Positions 41,296 to 49,214 of a DNA stretch of 64,000 nt are shown here, piece by piece. The DNA comes from Mesorhizobium sp. WSM4311. GTDB lineage: Bacteria; Pseudomonadota; Alphaproteobacteria; Rhizobiales; Rhizobiaceae. The translations under genes were made by a program, and so were the position numbers. The stretch lies in assembly GCF_002295115.1 (NCBI RefSeq), contig NZ_NSFV01000001.1, forward strand, positions 248,001-312,000, written 5' to 3'. A model generated the notes under the pieces. The model was not told the DNA's origin. It searched no databases and saw only the letters and a list, made by a program, of their open reading frames with translations. Each line of letters starts with the position of its first letter. Positions within the stretch are counted from its first letter, which is position 1.

Positions 41296-42768
41296 TCAAC
41301 CGTTTGGCGTCTCGGGCGCCATGTTGGCGCGGCCGCGCGGCACGCCGAGCCCGGTGTCCGGCGGCTCGCCGGCGGCCGGCCTGTTCTCGATCATGTGCAA
41401 GCTGCGCCAGCCGCCGAAGCGGTAATAGGCCGCTGCCAGCACGAGCGAGGTGATCGAACCGGCCGGGAAACTCCACCACAACGCTTCCTCGCCGATCACG
41501 CCGCGCATGAAATAGGCGAAGCCGGTGCGCACGATGAGCACCGAAATCACCAGGATGATCAGCGGCGGCATCACCGCGCCGGTGGCGCGCACGGTAGCGA
41601 ACAGCACGATGGTGATGCCGAACAGGATGAACGACCAGGACGCGGCTGTGTTGATGTGGGCGGCGATGTCGATCGCCGCGCTGTCGCTGCTCAGGAACAG
41701 GCCGAGGATCGGGCGGTCGAAGAGCCACAGCATCGCGACCAGGGCGCCAGTCAGGACGAGGTTGAAGCCGACGCCGGAGGCGGCGACGCGGCCGATCCGG
41801 TCCCAACGGCCGGCGCCGACATTCTGTGCAGCCATCGAGGAGACCGCGGCACCGATGGCCAGCGCCGGCATCTGGATGTAGGTCCATAGCTGCGCGGCGA
41901 TGCCATAGGCGGCGGCGACCTGCGAACCGTAGGAATTGACGATGCCCATCACCGTCAGGGCCGCCGCCGAAATGACGATCATCTGCAGGCCCATCGGCAC
42001 GCCCTTGAAGACGACGATGCGCAGCAAGGCGGGGTCGGGCCGCAGCAGGGCGAGATTGGCGCCGGCCAGCCGCAGCGGGTGCTTGCGCGCGTAGAGCACG
42101 ACGAGGATGGCGATGACGCTCACCGTCTGGCCGATCAGCGTCGCGGTGGCGGAGCCGGCGATGCCAAGCTCGGGGAAGGGGCCGATGCCGCGGATCAGCA
42201 GCGGGTTGAGCGCGATGTCGAGGACGACCGCCAGCGCCATGAAGATGAAGGGCGTGCGTGAATCGCCCGCACCGCGCAGTACCGTCATGACGAAGGACAG
42301 GAGGTTCATCATCGGCACGGCGACGAAGATGATGCGCAGATAGGAACGCGCCAGCGGCAAGGCGTCGGCCGGCGTGCCGAGCGTGCCCAGGATGGCATCG
42401 ACCCAGATCCAGCCGCAGACGGCGAAGACCACCGAAACGAAGAAGAAAAAGGTGGCGCTGGTGCCGACGATGCGGCGCGCCTCGGGCAGGTCGCGGGCGC
42501 CGACCGACTGCGCCACCAGGATGGTCGCCGCCATGCCGATGCCGAACACGGTGCCCAGGATCAGGAACAGGACGAGGTTGGCGTTGGAGGTGGCGGTCAG
42601 CGCCGATTCACCGAGAAAACGGCCGACCCAGACGGCATTGATCGACCCGTTGAGCGACTGCAGCACGTTGGAACCCAGCACCGGCAGGGCAAACAGCAGC
42701 AGCGTGCGCGGGATCGGGCCGCTGGTCAGGTCGCCGGTGCGCCGGCGCGCGGGCATTTTTTCGTCCAT
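41296..42768 (-). CDS. MATE family efflux transporter
   Basis: Multidrug and toxin extrusion protein of 490 residues with twelve helices in two six-helix halves (NVLQSLNGSINAVWVGRFLG in the first, ISAAALTVMGIVNSYGSQVAAAYGIA in the second). Such proteins export cationic compounds using Na+ or H+. The basic start DEKMPARRRTGDLTSGP is cytoplasmic. It stands alone and converges with the MFS gene, giving two exporters side by side. I see no regulator next to them. Confidence 0.88.
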   Translation of the reverse strand: MDEKMPARRRTGDLTSGPIPRTLLLFALPVLGSNVLQSLNGSINAVWVGRFLGESALTATSNANLVLFLILGTVFGIGMAATILVAQSVGARDLPEARRIVGTSATFFFFVSVVFAVCGWIWVDAILGTLGTPADALPLARSYLRIIFVAVPMMNLLSFVMTVLRGAGDSRTPFIFMALAVVLDIALNPLLIRGIGPFPELGIAGSATATLIGQTVSVIAILVVLYARKHPLRLAGANLALLRPDPALLRIVVFKGVPMGLQMIVISAAALTVMGIVNSYGSQVAAAYGIAAQLWTYIQMPALAIGAAVSSMAAQNVGAGRWDRIGRVAASGVGFNLVLTGALVAMLWLFDRPILGLFLSSDSAAIDIAAHINTAASWSFILFGITIVLFATVRATGAVMPPLIILVISVLIVRTGFAYFMRGVIGEEALWWSFPAGSITSLVLAAAYYRFGGWRSLHMIENRPAAGEPPDTGLGVPRGRANMAPETPNG

Positions 42769-43012
42769 GGCTGGCGACTCGGCAAATGTGAATCTGGCCC
42801 GCGACGATATCGGAGGCCCGATCGAGATGCACCCTGCGCCGTGGAGCAGTAGTCCACGGGGCGGCTATCGCGGACGGGCGCGGAACGTGCCCGCCAGGAT
42901 TGTGATGGACCTTGATCCAATCATGTTCTCAAAGCTCACGGAATGGGATATTGATCCCGGGGGCGTGGGGCCCGCATTCCTTACTAGATCTTATGGATAA
43001 GCCGGGGGGATC

Positions 43013-43804
43013 ATGTCCGATATTCCGCTTTTTTCCGAGCGCCTGAACCGGCGCTCTTTTCTCGGGGCATCCGCTTTGAGCGCGGCCTCGGTGGTTGTTT
43101 CGGCGTGCACCACAACTGATATGGCGCCGCCGCCGCCAGTGGCGCCGGCGCCAAGCGAGCCGGCACTCGGCGACGCCGCAACCATGTACGCGGCGCGCAC
43201 CGACGAGGGCTATCAACTGCCGGCGATCCCGGTGGCCAAGCTCGATCCGAAGTTCGTGCGCCAGATCGTGGCCGACCCGACCGGAGAAAAGCCCGGCACC
43301 ATCGTCGTCGATGTCGCGGAGCACTTCCTCTATCTGGTGCGCGACGGCGGCAAGGCCATCCGCTATGGCGTCAGCCTTGGCAAGGCCGGCTTCGGCTGGA
43401 CCGGCAGCGCCGTGGTCCAGGCGCGGAAGAAGTGGCCGGTGTGGACGCCGCCGCCGGAAATGATCCAGCGCCGGCCGGAACTGGCGAAATTCAAGGACGG
43501 CATGCCGCCAGGCCCGCAGAGCCCGCTCGGCGCCCGCGCGCTCTATCTGTTCCGCGACGGCAAGGACACGATGTACCGGCTGCATGGCACGCCAGAATGG
43601 GATTCCATCGGCAAGAATGCCTCGTCGGGCTGTGTGCGCTTCATGAACCAGGACATCATCGACCTCTACAGCCGCGTCAACGGTCCCGCGCAGGTCTTCG
43701 TGCGTCCCAACCTGTCGGCTGCCGGCAAGATCATGGCGGTGTCGAGCAGGACGGCTGAGCCGATCGATGCCGGCGTGCCGAAGGACGCGGAGTTCTTGAA
43801 GTAA
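43013..43804 (+). CDS. L,D-transpeptidase (YkuD), Tat-type lipoprotein
   Basis: Cell-wall cross-linking enzyme or outer-membrane tethering enzyme of 263 residues. Residues 12-32 have a twin-arginine motif (NRRSFLGASALS) followed by SAC, so it may be a Tat-exported lipoprotein. A Pro-rich linker (APPPPVAPAPSEP) leads to the YkuD domain from about residue 95 (IVVDVAEHFLYLV). The catalytic motif HGTPEWDSIGKNASSGCVRF contains the conserved His, Ser, Gly, Cys and Arg. A downstream hairpin separates it from the convergent esterase-like gene. Confidence 0.92.
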   Translation: MSDIPLFSERLNRRSFLGASALSAASVVVSACTTTDMAPPPPVAPAPSEPALGDAATMYAARTDEGYQLPAIPVAKLDPKFVRQIVADPTGEKPGTIVVDVAEHFLYLVRDGGKAIRYGVSLGKAGFGWTGSAVVQARKKWPVWTPPPEMIQRRPELAKFKDGMPPGPQSPLGARALYLFRDGKDTMYRLHGTPEWDSIGKNASSGCVRFMNQDIIDLYSRVNGPAQVFVRPNLSAAGKIMAVSSRTAEPIDAGVPKDAEFLK

Positions 43805-43811
43805 GTACCTT

Positions 43812-43874
43812 CACGATCGACGGTTCGACCGGAATACTCAGGCGAACGCGCCATGCGCGTCCGCCTGGATCGTG
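43812..43874. terminator. nested hairpin between convergent genes
   Basis: Outer arms CACGATC (43812-43818) and GATCGTG (43868-43874) enclose a 13-base stem, CAGGCGAACGCGC and GCGCGTCCGCCTG, with one G-T pair. It begins 7 bases after the transpeptidase stop and ends 5 bases before the end of the minus-strand gene. It fits a bidirectional stop although it lacks a T-run. Confidence 0.55.
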
Positions 43875-43878
43875 CTGA

Positions 43879-45348
43879 TTACTTCTTCGCCAGAGCCGGC
43901 AGCGTGACCTGATAGACCAGGAACACGGTGTCGACATTGGCGCCGTCATCGGCCTTGTAGGGGGCGCCGACCTGGAAACCGTCCTGGGCGAGGAAGTCGT
44001 TGTCATTGGCGACGAACAGGAAATAGTCGTCGGGCAGCTGTGGATCGAGCACGCTGGCCAGCGACATTGCTTCCCACTTCTCGGACAGGTTGTTGTGGTC
44101 GTTCGGCGCGCCATTGTGCAGGCCGAAGCGGTTGAGCTGCGCATTGTCGTTGATGTCGATGAACGGCGTCAGCCTGGCCGGCGTCACCGACGGATCGAGC
44201 ACGCCCTTGGGCGCGACCGGCTTGTCGGCGGCGTCGAAAGGGCTGCCCGCGATGTCGGTTGCGGCCGAAACGTCGACGACAAAGATCTGGCGCAGCAGCG
44301 AGCTGTCGCCCTTGACGCCCTGGCCGTTGCCGCTGTCGCGCGTCAGCATCAGGAAGGACGTGTCCGACAGCGCCACGATCTCGCTTTGCGCGGCGACCTT
44401 GGTCTTGCCCTTGGCGTCCTTGAACACCGGCAGCGGCACGACATATTCATGCGCCAGCTTGAGATGGGCGAGGTCGGAAGCGTCATAGACCAGCGCCCTG
44501 GTGTTTTGCCGAGTCGAACCTGAATCGCCGCCATCCTCCCGGGTCGCCGACTGCAGCACGGCGATCAGGAACTTGCCGTCCGGCGTCATTGCCATGCCTT
44601 CGAGACCCTGGTTGTTCTGGCGGCCGGTCTCGGGATCCTTCGGATCGGGCTCGGCGGCACCTGGACCCGGATTGTCCGAGGAGAAGTTCGGCGCGCCCTT
44701 GCGCATCGGCACCAGGGCCGCCGGCGGCTGGGTCGCCGACAGCAGGCGGCCCTGCGCCGAGAAGCGGTAGATGTTGGGGCCATATTCGTCGGAGATGAAC
44801 ATCGAGCCGTCCGGCAGGCGCACGATCGCCTCGTTGTCGAGGGCGAGCTTGCCATTGGTGGCGGCGGGCAGCATCGGCATGTCGCCTGCGGCGGCACGCA
44901 CATCCGACAGCGGATCGAGCCCGGTGGCATCGGCGCCCTTTTCGTCGGTGAGAAGCATGGTGTCGGTGAGCGTCGCCTTGACTTCGGTCTGTTCCTGGCC
45001 AGCGGCGCCTGCTGCTGCCGGCGTGAACTCGATGCCGATCGTGTTGAGGCGCGGCCGGTAGTCGGTGGTGCCGGCGACATTGTAGCCGCGATCCGGCAGC
45101 AGCCAGAGCGAACCCTTGTAGGTGCCCGCATCACGCCTCCAGCTCGATGTGTCGATCGCCATGCCGGAACCCGAGCCGAACGTCTCGCCGAATTTGTCGC
45201 GCTGTGCGGCCGGGATGCGGCCGACGCCGACCAGGCCCTTGTTGACGAGGCCGCCGACGGTCGCGGTGCCGTCGGCAAGCGCCGGCGTGAGCGCGGTGAA
45301 CAAGGCCAGCGCGACGCCGATCCAGGCGGTTCGGTGCAGATGTTTCAT
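43879..45348 (-). CDS. esterase-like activity of phytase family protein (secreted)
   Basis: Secreted protein of 489 residues. The signal peptide begins at 45348 (MKHLHRTAWIGVALALFTAL) and ends near ALADG; AGAGG-like bases precede the ATG. The remainder matches the esterase-like phytase family (PF13449): DNEAIVRLPDGSMFISDEYGPNIYRF, LEGMAMTPDGKFLIAVLQSA and DRGYNVAGTTDYRPR are visible in parts. These form a beta-propeller. The enzymatic substrate of bacterial members is not known. Longer frame upstream (to 45582) is not supported. Confidence 0.88.
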   Translation of the reverse strand: MKHLHRTAWIGVALALFTALTPALADGTATVGGLVNKGLVGVGRIPAAQRDKFGETFGSGSGMAIDTSSWRRDAGTYKGSLWLLPDRGYNVAGTTDYRPRLNTIGIEFTPAAAGAAGQEQTEVKATLTDTMLLTDEKGADATGLDPLSDVRAAAGDMPMLPAATNGKLALDNEAIVRLPDGSMFISDEYGPNIYRFSAQGRLLSATQPPAALVPMRKGAPNFSSDNPGPGAAEPDPKDPETGRQNNQGLEGMAMTPDGKFLIAVLQSATREDGGDSGSTRQNTRALVYDASDLAHLKLAHEYVVPLPVFKDAKGKTKVAAQSEIVALSDTSFLMLTRDSGNGQGVKGDSSLLRQIFVVDVSAATDIAGSPFDAADKPVAPKGVLDPSVTPARLTPFIDINDNAQLNRFGLHNGAPNDHNNLSEKWEAMSLASVLDPQLPDDYFLFVANDNDFLAQDGFQVGAPYKADDGANVDTVFLVYQVTLPALAKK

Positions 45349-45604
45349 GGATGATCCTCTTTGTGACAGATGCGCCGGAGCGGCCGAAGAGCGAAAAAGC
45401 TGAAAGCGATGCTGCCGCGCGCCGCCCCCGAAAAGCGGTCTACGGCGCGAACATGATGCTTGCGTGACAGTGCGGCATGCCTGAACGCCGGCGTGTTCAC
45501 AGGCCGAGAAAAACACGCGCTCTGGCGGAAGAATGGATGATCCCCACGCATCGTTCGGGTGCGCAAGCGCAATACTGGACACTTATGTCTAGTGTGCATA
45601 TGGT

Positions 45605-45895
45605 GTGCTTCTGACAGACCGGGAGGGAGGCCTTCAAGTCGCACAACCGCGCAGTCGTCATCGGGCCGACGCCGGCGGCTTCGAGCCGGTCTGGCGCGAT
45701 GGCCGGCGCGCCGGCTTCGTCACGTCGGGCGGCTTTGGCTACACGATCGGCAAGAGCGTCGCGCTGGCGTTGGTCGACGCCGATTTTACCGAGGAGGGGA
45801 CGGCGCTTTCGGTGCACATTGTCGGCGTCGAACGGCCGGCTCGCGTCGTCGCGCCGGCGCCCTACGATCCCTCGGGCAAGGCGATGCGGCAATGA
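45605..45895 (+). pseudogene. remnant C-terminal GcvT-type domain (dimethylglycine/sarcosine dehydrogenase-like)
   Basis: The last 60 or so codons read DGRRAGFVTSGGFGYTIGKSVALALVDADF and end with VVAPAPYDPSGKAMR (given in parts), the typical C-terminal barrel of T-protein/dimethylglycine dehydrogenase. The first 35 codons are not recognisable, and an in-frame TAG lies at 45590. Intact enzymes have about 800 residues with an FAD domain, so most is missing. The stop overlaps the ribosome binding site (AGGAGG) of the MttB-like gene, as in a former operon. A very short expressed protein cannot be ruled out. Confidence 0.65.
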
Positions 45896-45906
45896 GGAGG
45901 ATTTCG

Positions 45907-47454
45907 ATGATCGAGGCACGAGACAGCAGGCGCGAGCGCCGGCGTGGACGCACGGGCGAAGCCGGCAGCGAAAGCAGCCGCCGGCCCAACTACCGGTCGC
46001 TGAAGAACCCGTTCTTGCCGCAGCCGATCTTTTCGGATGACCAGGTGGCTTCCATCCACGACACGGCGCTGCGCGTGCTGGAGGAACTCGGCATCAAGGT
46101 GCTCTTGCCACAGGCGCGGGAGATTTTCGCCCGCGCCGGTGCGCTTGTGGAGCCGGACACCGACATGGTGCGCATCGGCCGCGACATCGTGGCCGCGGCA
46201 TTGGCCTCGGCGCCAAAATCAATTCCAGCGCTGGCGGGCGACCGCAGCCGCGATCTTTTGCTCGAACTCGGCTCGATGACGTTCCTCGCCGGCGCTGGCG
46301 CGCCGAACGTCACCGATCTCGAACGCGGCCGCCGGCCGGGAACGCTCGGCGCCTTCGAGGAATTGACCAAGCTCATCCAGCATTTCGACGTACTGCACAT
46401 GCTTTGCCCCTGCATCGAGCCGCAGGATGTCGACAACCGTTTTCGCCACTATGCCGTCAACCGCGCGCAGTTGACGCTGTCCGACAAGTTCCCCTTTGTC
46501 TTCGCACGCGGCACGCCGCAGGTCGAGGATGGCTTCGAGATGATCCGGCTGACGCGCGGGCTGTCGGAGGATGAATTCCGCGCTGGCGCCCATTGCTACA
46601 CCATCATCAACACCAATTCACCGCGCCAGCTCGACATTCCGATGGCGCAAGGCATCATCGACTTCGCCCGCGCCGGGCAGGTCCTGGTCATCACGCCGTT
46701 CTGCCTGGCAGGCGCGATGGCGCCGATCACGGTCGCCGGCGCGCTGACGCTGCAGCATGCCGAGGCGCTGGCCGGTCTGGCACTGGCGCAGATCGTGCGT
46801 CCGGGCGCACCCGTGCTCTACGGTTCCTTCTCCTCCAATGTTGACATGAAGTCGGGCGCTCCGGCGTTCGGCACGCCCGAGCACGTCAAGGCGACACTGG
46901 GGGCCGGCCAATTGGCGCGCTTCATCGGCCTTCCCTGGCGTTCGGGCGCTGGCAGTGCCGCCAACATTTCCGATGCGCAGGCCGCCCATGAGTCGCAGTT
47001 CGCCCTTTGGGGCTCGGTGCTTGCCGGCGCCACCGTCTGCGTCCACGCCGCGGGCTGGCTGGAGGGCGGCCTGAGCGTCTCTTTCGAGAAGCTGATCACC
47101 GACATCGAGGCTGTGCAGTCGATTGCCGAGCTTTGCGCGGCAACGCCTGGCGACGACGATGCGATCGGTTTCGAGGCCATCGCCGAAGTGCAGCCGGGCG
47201 GGCATTTCTTCTCGGCCGGCCACACGATGGCGCGCTACCGCACCGCATTCTATGAGCCACTGGTGGCCGACTGGTCGAATTTCGGCAACTGGACGCAAAG
47301 CGGATCAAAGACCGCCAGCGAGCGCGCCACCGGTATCTGGAAACGCATTCTTGCCGATTTCGAGCCGCCCGCTTCAGCTGCGGCGACCGCCGGAGTGCTC
47401 GACGAGTTCATCGCGCGCCGCACCGAAGAGGGCGGCGCGGCGCCGGTTTCGTGA
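45907..47454 (+). CDS. trimethylamine methyltransferase (MttB) family protein, non-pyrrolysine
   Basis: TIM-barrel methyltransferase family protein of 515 residues. The ATG at 45907 follows AGGAGG (45895-45900) with six bases between. An Arg-rich N-terminus leads to the barrel with blocks such as LPQARE IFARAGALVEPDTDMV (parts), TFLAGAGAPNVTDLERGRR and VITPFCLAGAMAPITVAGAL. There is no in-frame TAG, so unlike true MttB it lacks pyrrolysine. Non-Pyl members demethylate betaine-type quaternary amines with a corrinoid partner, but no corrinoid protein lies near. Substrate: glycine betaine or a relative is a guess supported only by the dimethylglycine dehydrogenase-like remnant upstream. Confidence 0.85.
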   Translation: MIEARDSRRERRRGRTGEAGSESSRRPNYRSLKNPFLPQPIFSDDQVASIHDTALRVLEELGIKVLLPQAREIFARAGALVEPDTDMVRIGRDIVAAALASAPKSIPALAGDRSRDLLLELGSMTFLAGAGAPNVTDLERGRRPGTLGAFEELTKLIQHFDVLHMLCPCIEPQDVDNRFRHYAVNRAQLTLSDKFPFVFARGTPQVEDGFEMIRLTRGLSEDEFRAGAHCYTIINTNSPRQLDIPMAQGIIDFARAGQVLVITPFCLAGAMAPITVAGALTLQHAEALAGLALAQIVRPGAPVLYGSFSSNVDMKSGAPAFGTPEHVKATLGAGQLARFIGLPWRSGAGSAANISDAQAAHESQFALWGSVLAGATVCVHAAGWLEGGLSVSFEKLITDIEAVQSIAELCAATPGDDDAIGFEAIAEVQPGGHFFSAGHTMARYRTAFYEPLVADWSNFGNWTQSGSKTASERATGIWKRILADFEPPASAAATAGVLDEFIARRTEEGGAAPVS

Positions 47455-47659
47455 GCGGCGAGCTTTCGCGCGAGACACCTGGCCTTTGCCGCGACTTTCG
47501 CCGCGTGATCGGTGCCGGGGTCATTGGCAAGCGGTGCCGTTCTCCGGACCCATCCAGATTTCGCCGGCGCCGCTGGAGCGGGCGCTGGCGGAATTGCAGC
47601 GGTGATGCGGAACCGGCGGCATTCCCGGGCATTCATGGGAATGAACCACGGAGGACGAC
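47455..47659 (+). other. gap with coding-like scraps between the MttB-like and EncFtn-like genes
   Basis: In this 205-base gap, 47505-47528 encodes VIGAGVIG, a typical FAD/NAD-binding start (GxGxxG), and 47531-47605 in another frame encodes AVPFSGPIQISPAPLER and ALAELQR before a TGA, with strongly GC-rich third positions. Neither has a start or a ribosome binding site. They look like shreds of decayed genes. Confidence 0.35.
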
Positions 47660-47974
47660 ATGGGTTTCGACCAGTATCACGAACCGCCTGAAGAAATGTC
47701 GCAGAAGGTGCGGACCTTTGCCCGCATGATCACCTCGCTGATCGAGGAGGCGGAAGCGATCGGCTGGTACGAACAGCGCATCTCGGTGGAGAAAGATGCG
47801 CAAGCGCGGGCCATCATGCAGAACGCGCAAGGCGAGGAGTTCAAGCATTTCGGCATGGACCTGGAATTCCTGCTGCGCCAGAAGAAGGACTGGCGGGCGG
47901 AGTTGAAGGAAATCCTGTTCACCACTGGCGACATCGTCAAGGCCGGCGAGCGGGGCGAGAAGAAGGTGGATTGA
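47660..47974 (+). CDS. encapsulated-ferritin-like (EncFtn) protein
   Basis: Small two-helix protein of 104 residues resembling EncFtn of Rhodospirillum rubrum: HEPPEEMSQKVRTFARMITSL (parts), then EEAEAIGWYEQRIS and GEEFKHFGMDLEFLLR. E29, E30, E32, W36, Y37, E60 and H63 match the iron-site residues of EncFtn with a constant offset of two as I recall them. EncFtn decamers oxidise Fe(II) and are normally packed inside an encapsulin nanocompartment through a C-terminal targeting peptide. Here the tail is charged (AGERGEKKVD) with no obvious targeting motif, and no encapsulin shell gene is in the window. GGAGGACGAC precedes the ATG. Confidence 0.8.
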   Translation: MGFDQYHEPPEEMSQKVRTFARMITSLIEEAEAIGWYEQRISVEKDAQARAIMQNAQGEEFKHFGMDLEFLLRQKKDWRAELKEILFTTGDIVKAGERGEKKVD

Positions 47975-47992
47975 TAGGCTTTACGAGCGCCA

Positions 47993-49018
47993 TCAATCGC
48001 TGTCGCGCGCGACCAATTCCAGCGGCCAGACTTCGTGAATGATACGCGGGCCTTCCGGGCCGGCGAAGGCGGGAAGCGAGGCCAGCAGCATTTCGGCCAG
48101 GCGCCGGCCCATCGGCTCCAGCGCCGGGCGGAAGGCGGTCAGCGCCGGGGAAAAATACCGGCAGAGCGGCGTGTCCACGATCACGGTCACCGCGATGTCG
48201 TGGCCCGGCCGGATGCCCATCTCGGCCAGCGCCTTGCAGCCGCCGAGGGCCATGGCGTCGTTGTTGAAGATGATGGCCGTCGGCCGGTCCTTCGCCAGCA
48301 TCACGCGCGGCGTCACCTGGTAGCCGCCAGCCTCGTTGATGAAGCCGTCGGCGATCAGCGCGGGGTCGGCCTCGATGCCATGCCGTTTCAGGGCTTTGCG
48401 GTAGCCGTTCAGAAACAGATGGCCGAAATTGAGATTGAGGGAAGGGCGGATGGCGGCGATACGGCGGTGGCCGCGCGCCACCAAGCGGTCGACCGCATCG
48501 CAGCCTGCCTTCTCGAAATCCAGGTCGAGCGAGGGATAGGCCTTGCCGCCGCTGCGGCTGCGGCCGAGCGTGGCGAAGGGGAAGCCGACCTGTGTGAGAT
48601 AATCGATGCGTTCGTCCTCGCGCCGCGTCCAGGCCAGCAGCACGGCATCGGCGCGGCGGGTCTCGACGACGCGGCGCAGGCGCTCCTGCTGATAGTCGCC
48701 CGGCGCGCCCATCACCACGGTCAGGTCGAGTCCGCTTTCGGCAAGGCGGCCTTGCAGCCCGATCAGGAAGGGAATGAAGAACGGTTCGCCATATTGCTGG
48801 TCGCCGGGATGTGGCTGCAGCATGAAGGCTATCGAGTGGGTCGCGCCTTGCCTGAGACTGCGGCCGGACTGGTTGGGTGAATAGTTCAGCTTCTTGGCGG
48901 CGTCGAGCACGCGCTGGCGCGTGTCGGCATTGACGTCGGCGCGGCCGTTCAGCGCCCGCGATACGGTGCCGATCGAAATGTTCAGGTGACGCGCTAGGTC
49001 GTGAATGCTGGACGCCAA
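47993..49018 (-). CDS. LacI family transcriptional regulator
   Basis: DNA-binding repressor of 341 residues. The N-terminal helix-turn-helix is SIHDLARHLNISIGTVSRAL followed by the hinge helix region (RVLDAAKKLNYSPNQSGRSL); a periplasmic-binding-protein-like sugar sensor follows. The start is TTG at 49018, preceded by GGGGGAGAAAG; the ATG at 49048 has no ribosome binding site and adds ten residues. It diverges from the sugar operon and probably binds the palindromes at 49127-49154. The ligand is presumably the carbohydrate handled by that operon or an intermediate. Confidence 0.9.
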   Translation of the reverse strand: MASSIHDLARHLNISIGTVSRALNGRADVNADTRQRVLDAAKKLNYSPNQSGRSLRQGATHSIAFMLQPHPGDQQYGEPFFIPFLIGLQGRLAESGLDLTVVMGAPGDYQQERLRRVVETRRADAVLLAWTRREDERIDYLTQVGFPFATLGRSRSGGKAYPSLDLDFEKAGCDAVDRLVARGHRRIAAIRPSLNLNFGHLFLNGYRKALKRHGIEADPALIADGFINEAGGYQVTPRVMLAKDRPTAIIFNNDAMALGGCKALAEMGIRPGHDIAVTVIVDTPLCRYFSPALTAFRPALEPMGRRLAEMLLASLPAFAGPEGPRIIHEVWPLELVARDSD

Positions 49019-49097
49019 AGACTTTCTCCCCCCTGCCTTCGCTATCATTGGCTGCCGCTCAGGCCAAGGCTTCGGGACGATTTTCGCGAGCGGCCAA

Positions 49098-49154
49098 TTG
49101 ACATTCTACGCCATCGGGTGTGTTCTCGTAAACGTTTACGGAAAAACGTTTACG
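49098..49154 (+). promoter_or_regulatory. sugar-operon promoter with two LacI-type operators
   Basis: A perfect palindrome CGTAAACGTTTACG lies at 49127-49140 and a near copy AAAACGTTTACG at 49143-49154, with centres 14 bases apart. The central AACGTT is the LacI/GalR family operator core. A possible promoter, TTGACA at 49098-49103 and TGTTCT at 49121-49126 (17-base spacing), sits just upstream, so bound repressor would block it. The regulator gene starts on the other strand. Confidence 0.65.
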
Positions 49155-49214
49155 GTGATGCCGTGGATGCCGTGACGGTCGGTCTGGAGGGACCGAGCGG
49201 AGGAGGAACGCCGG

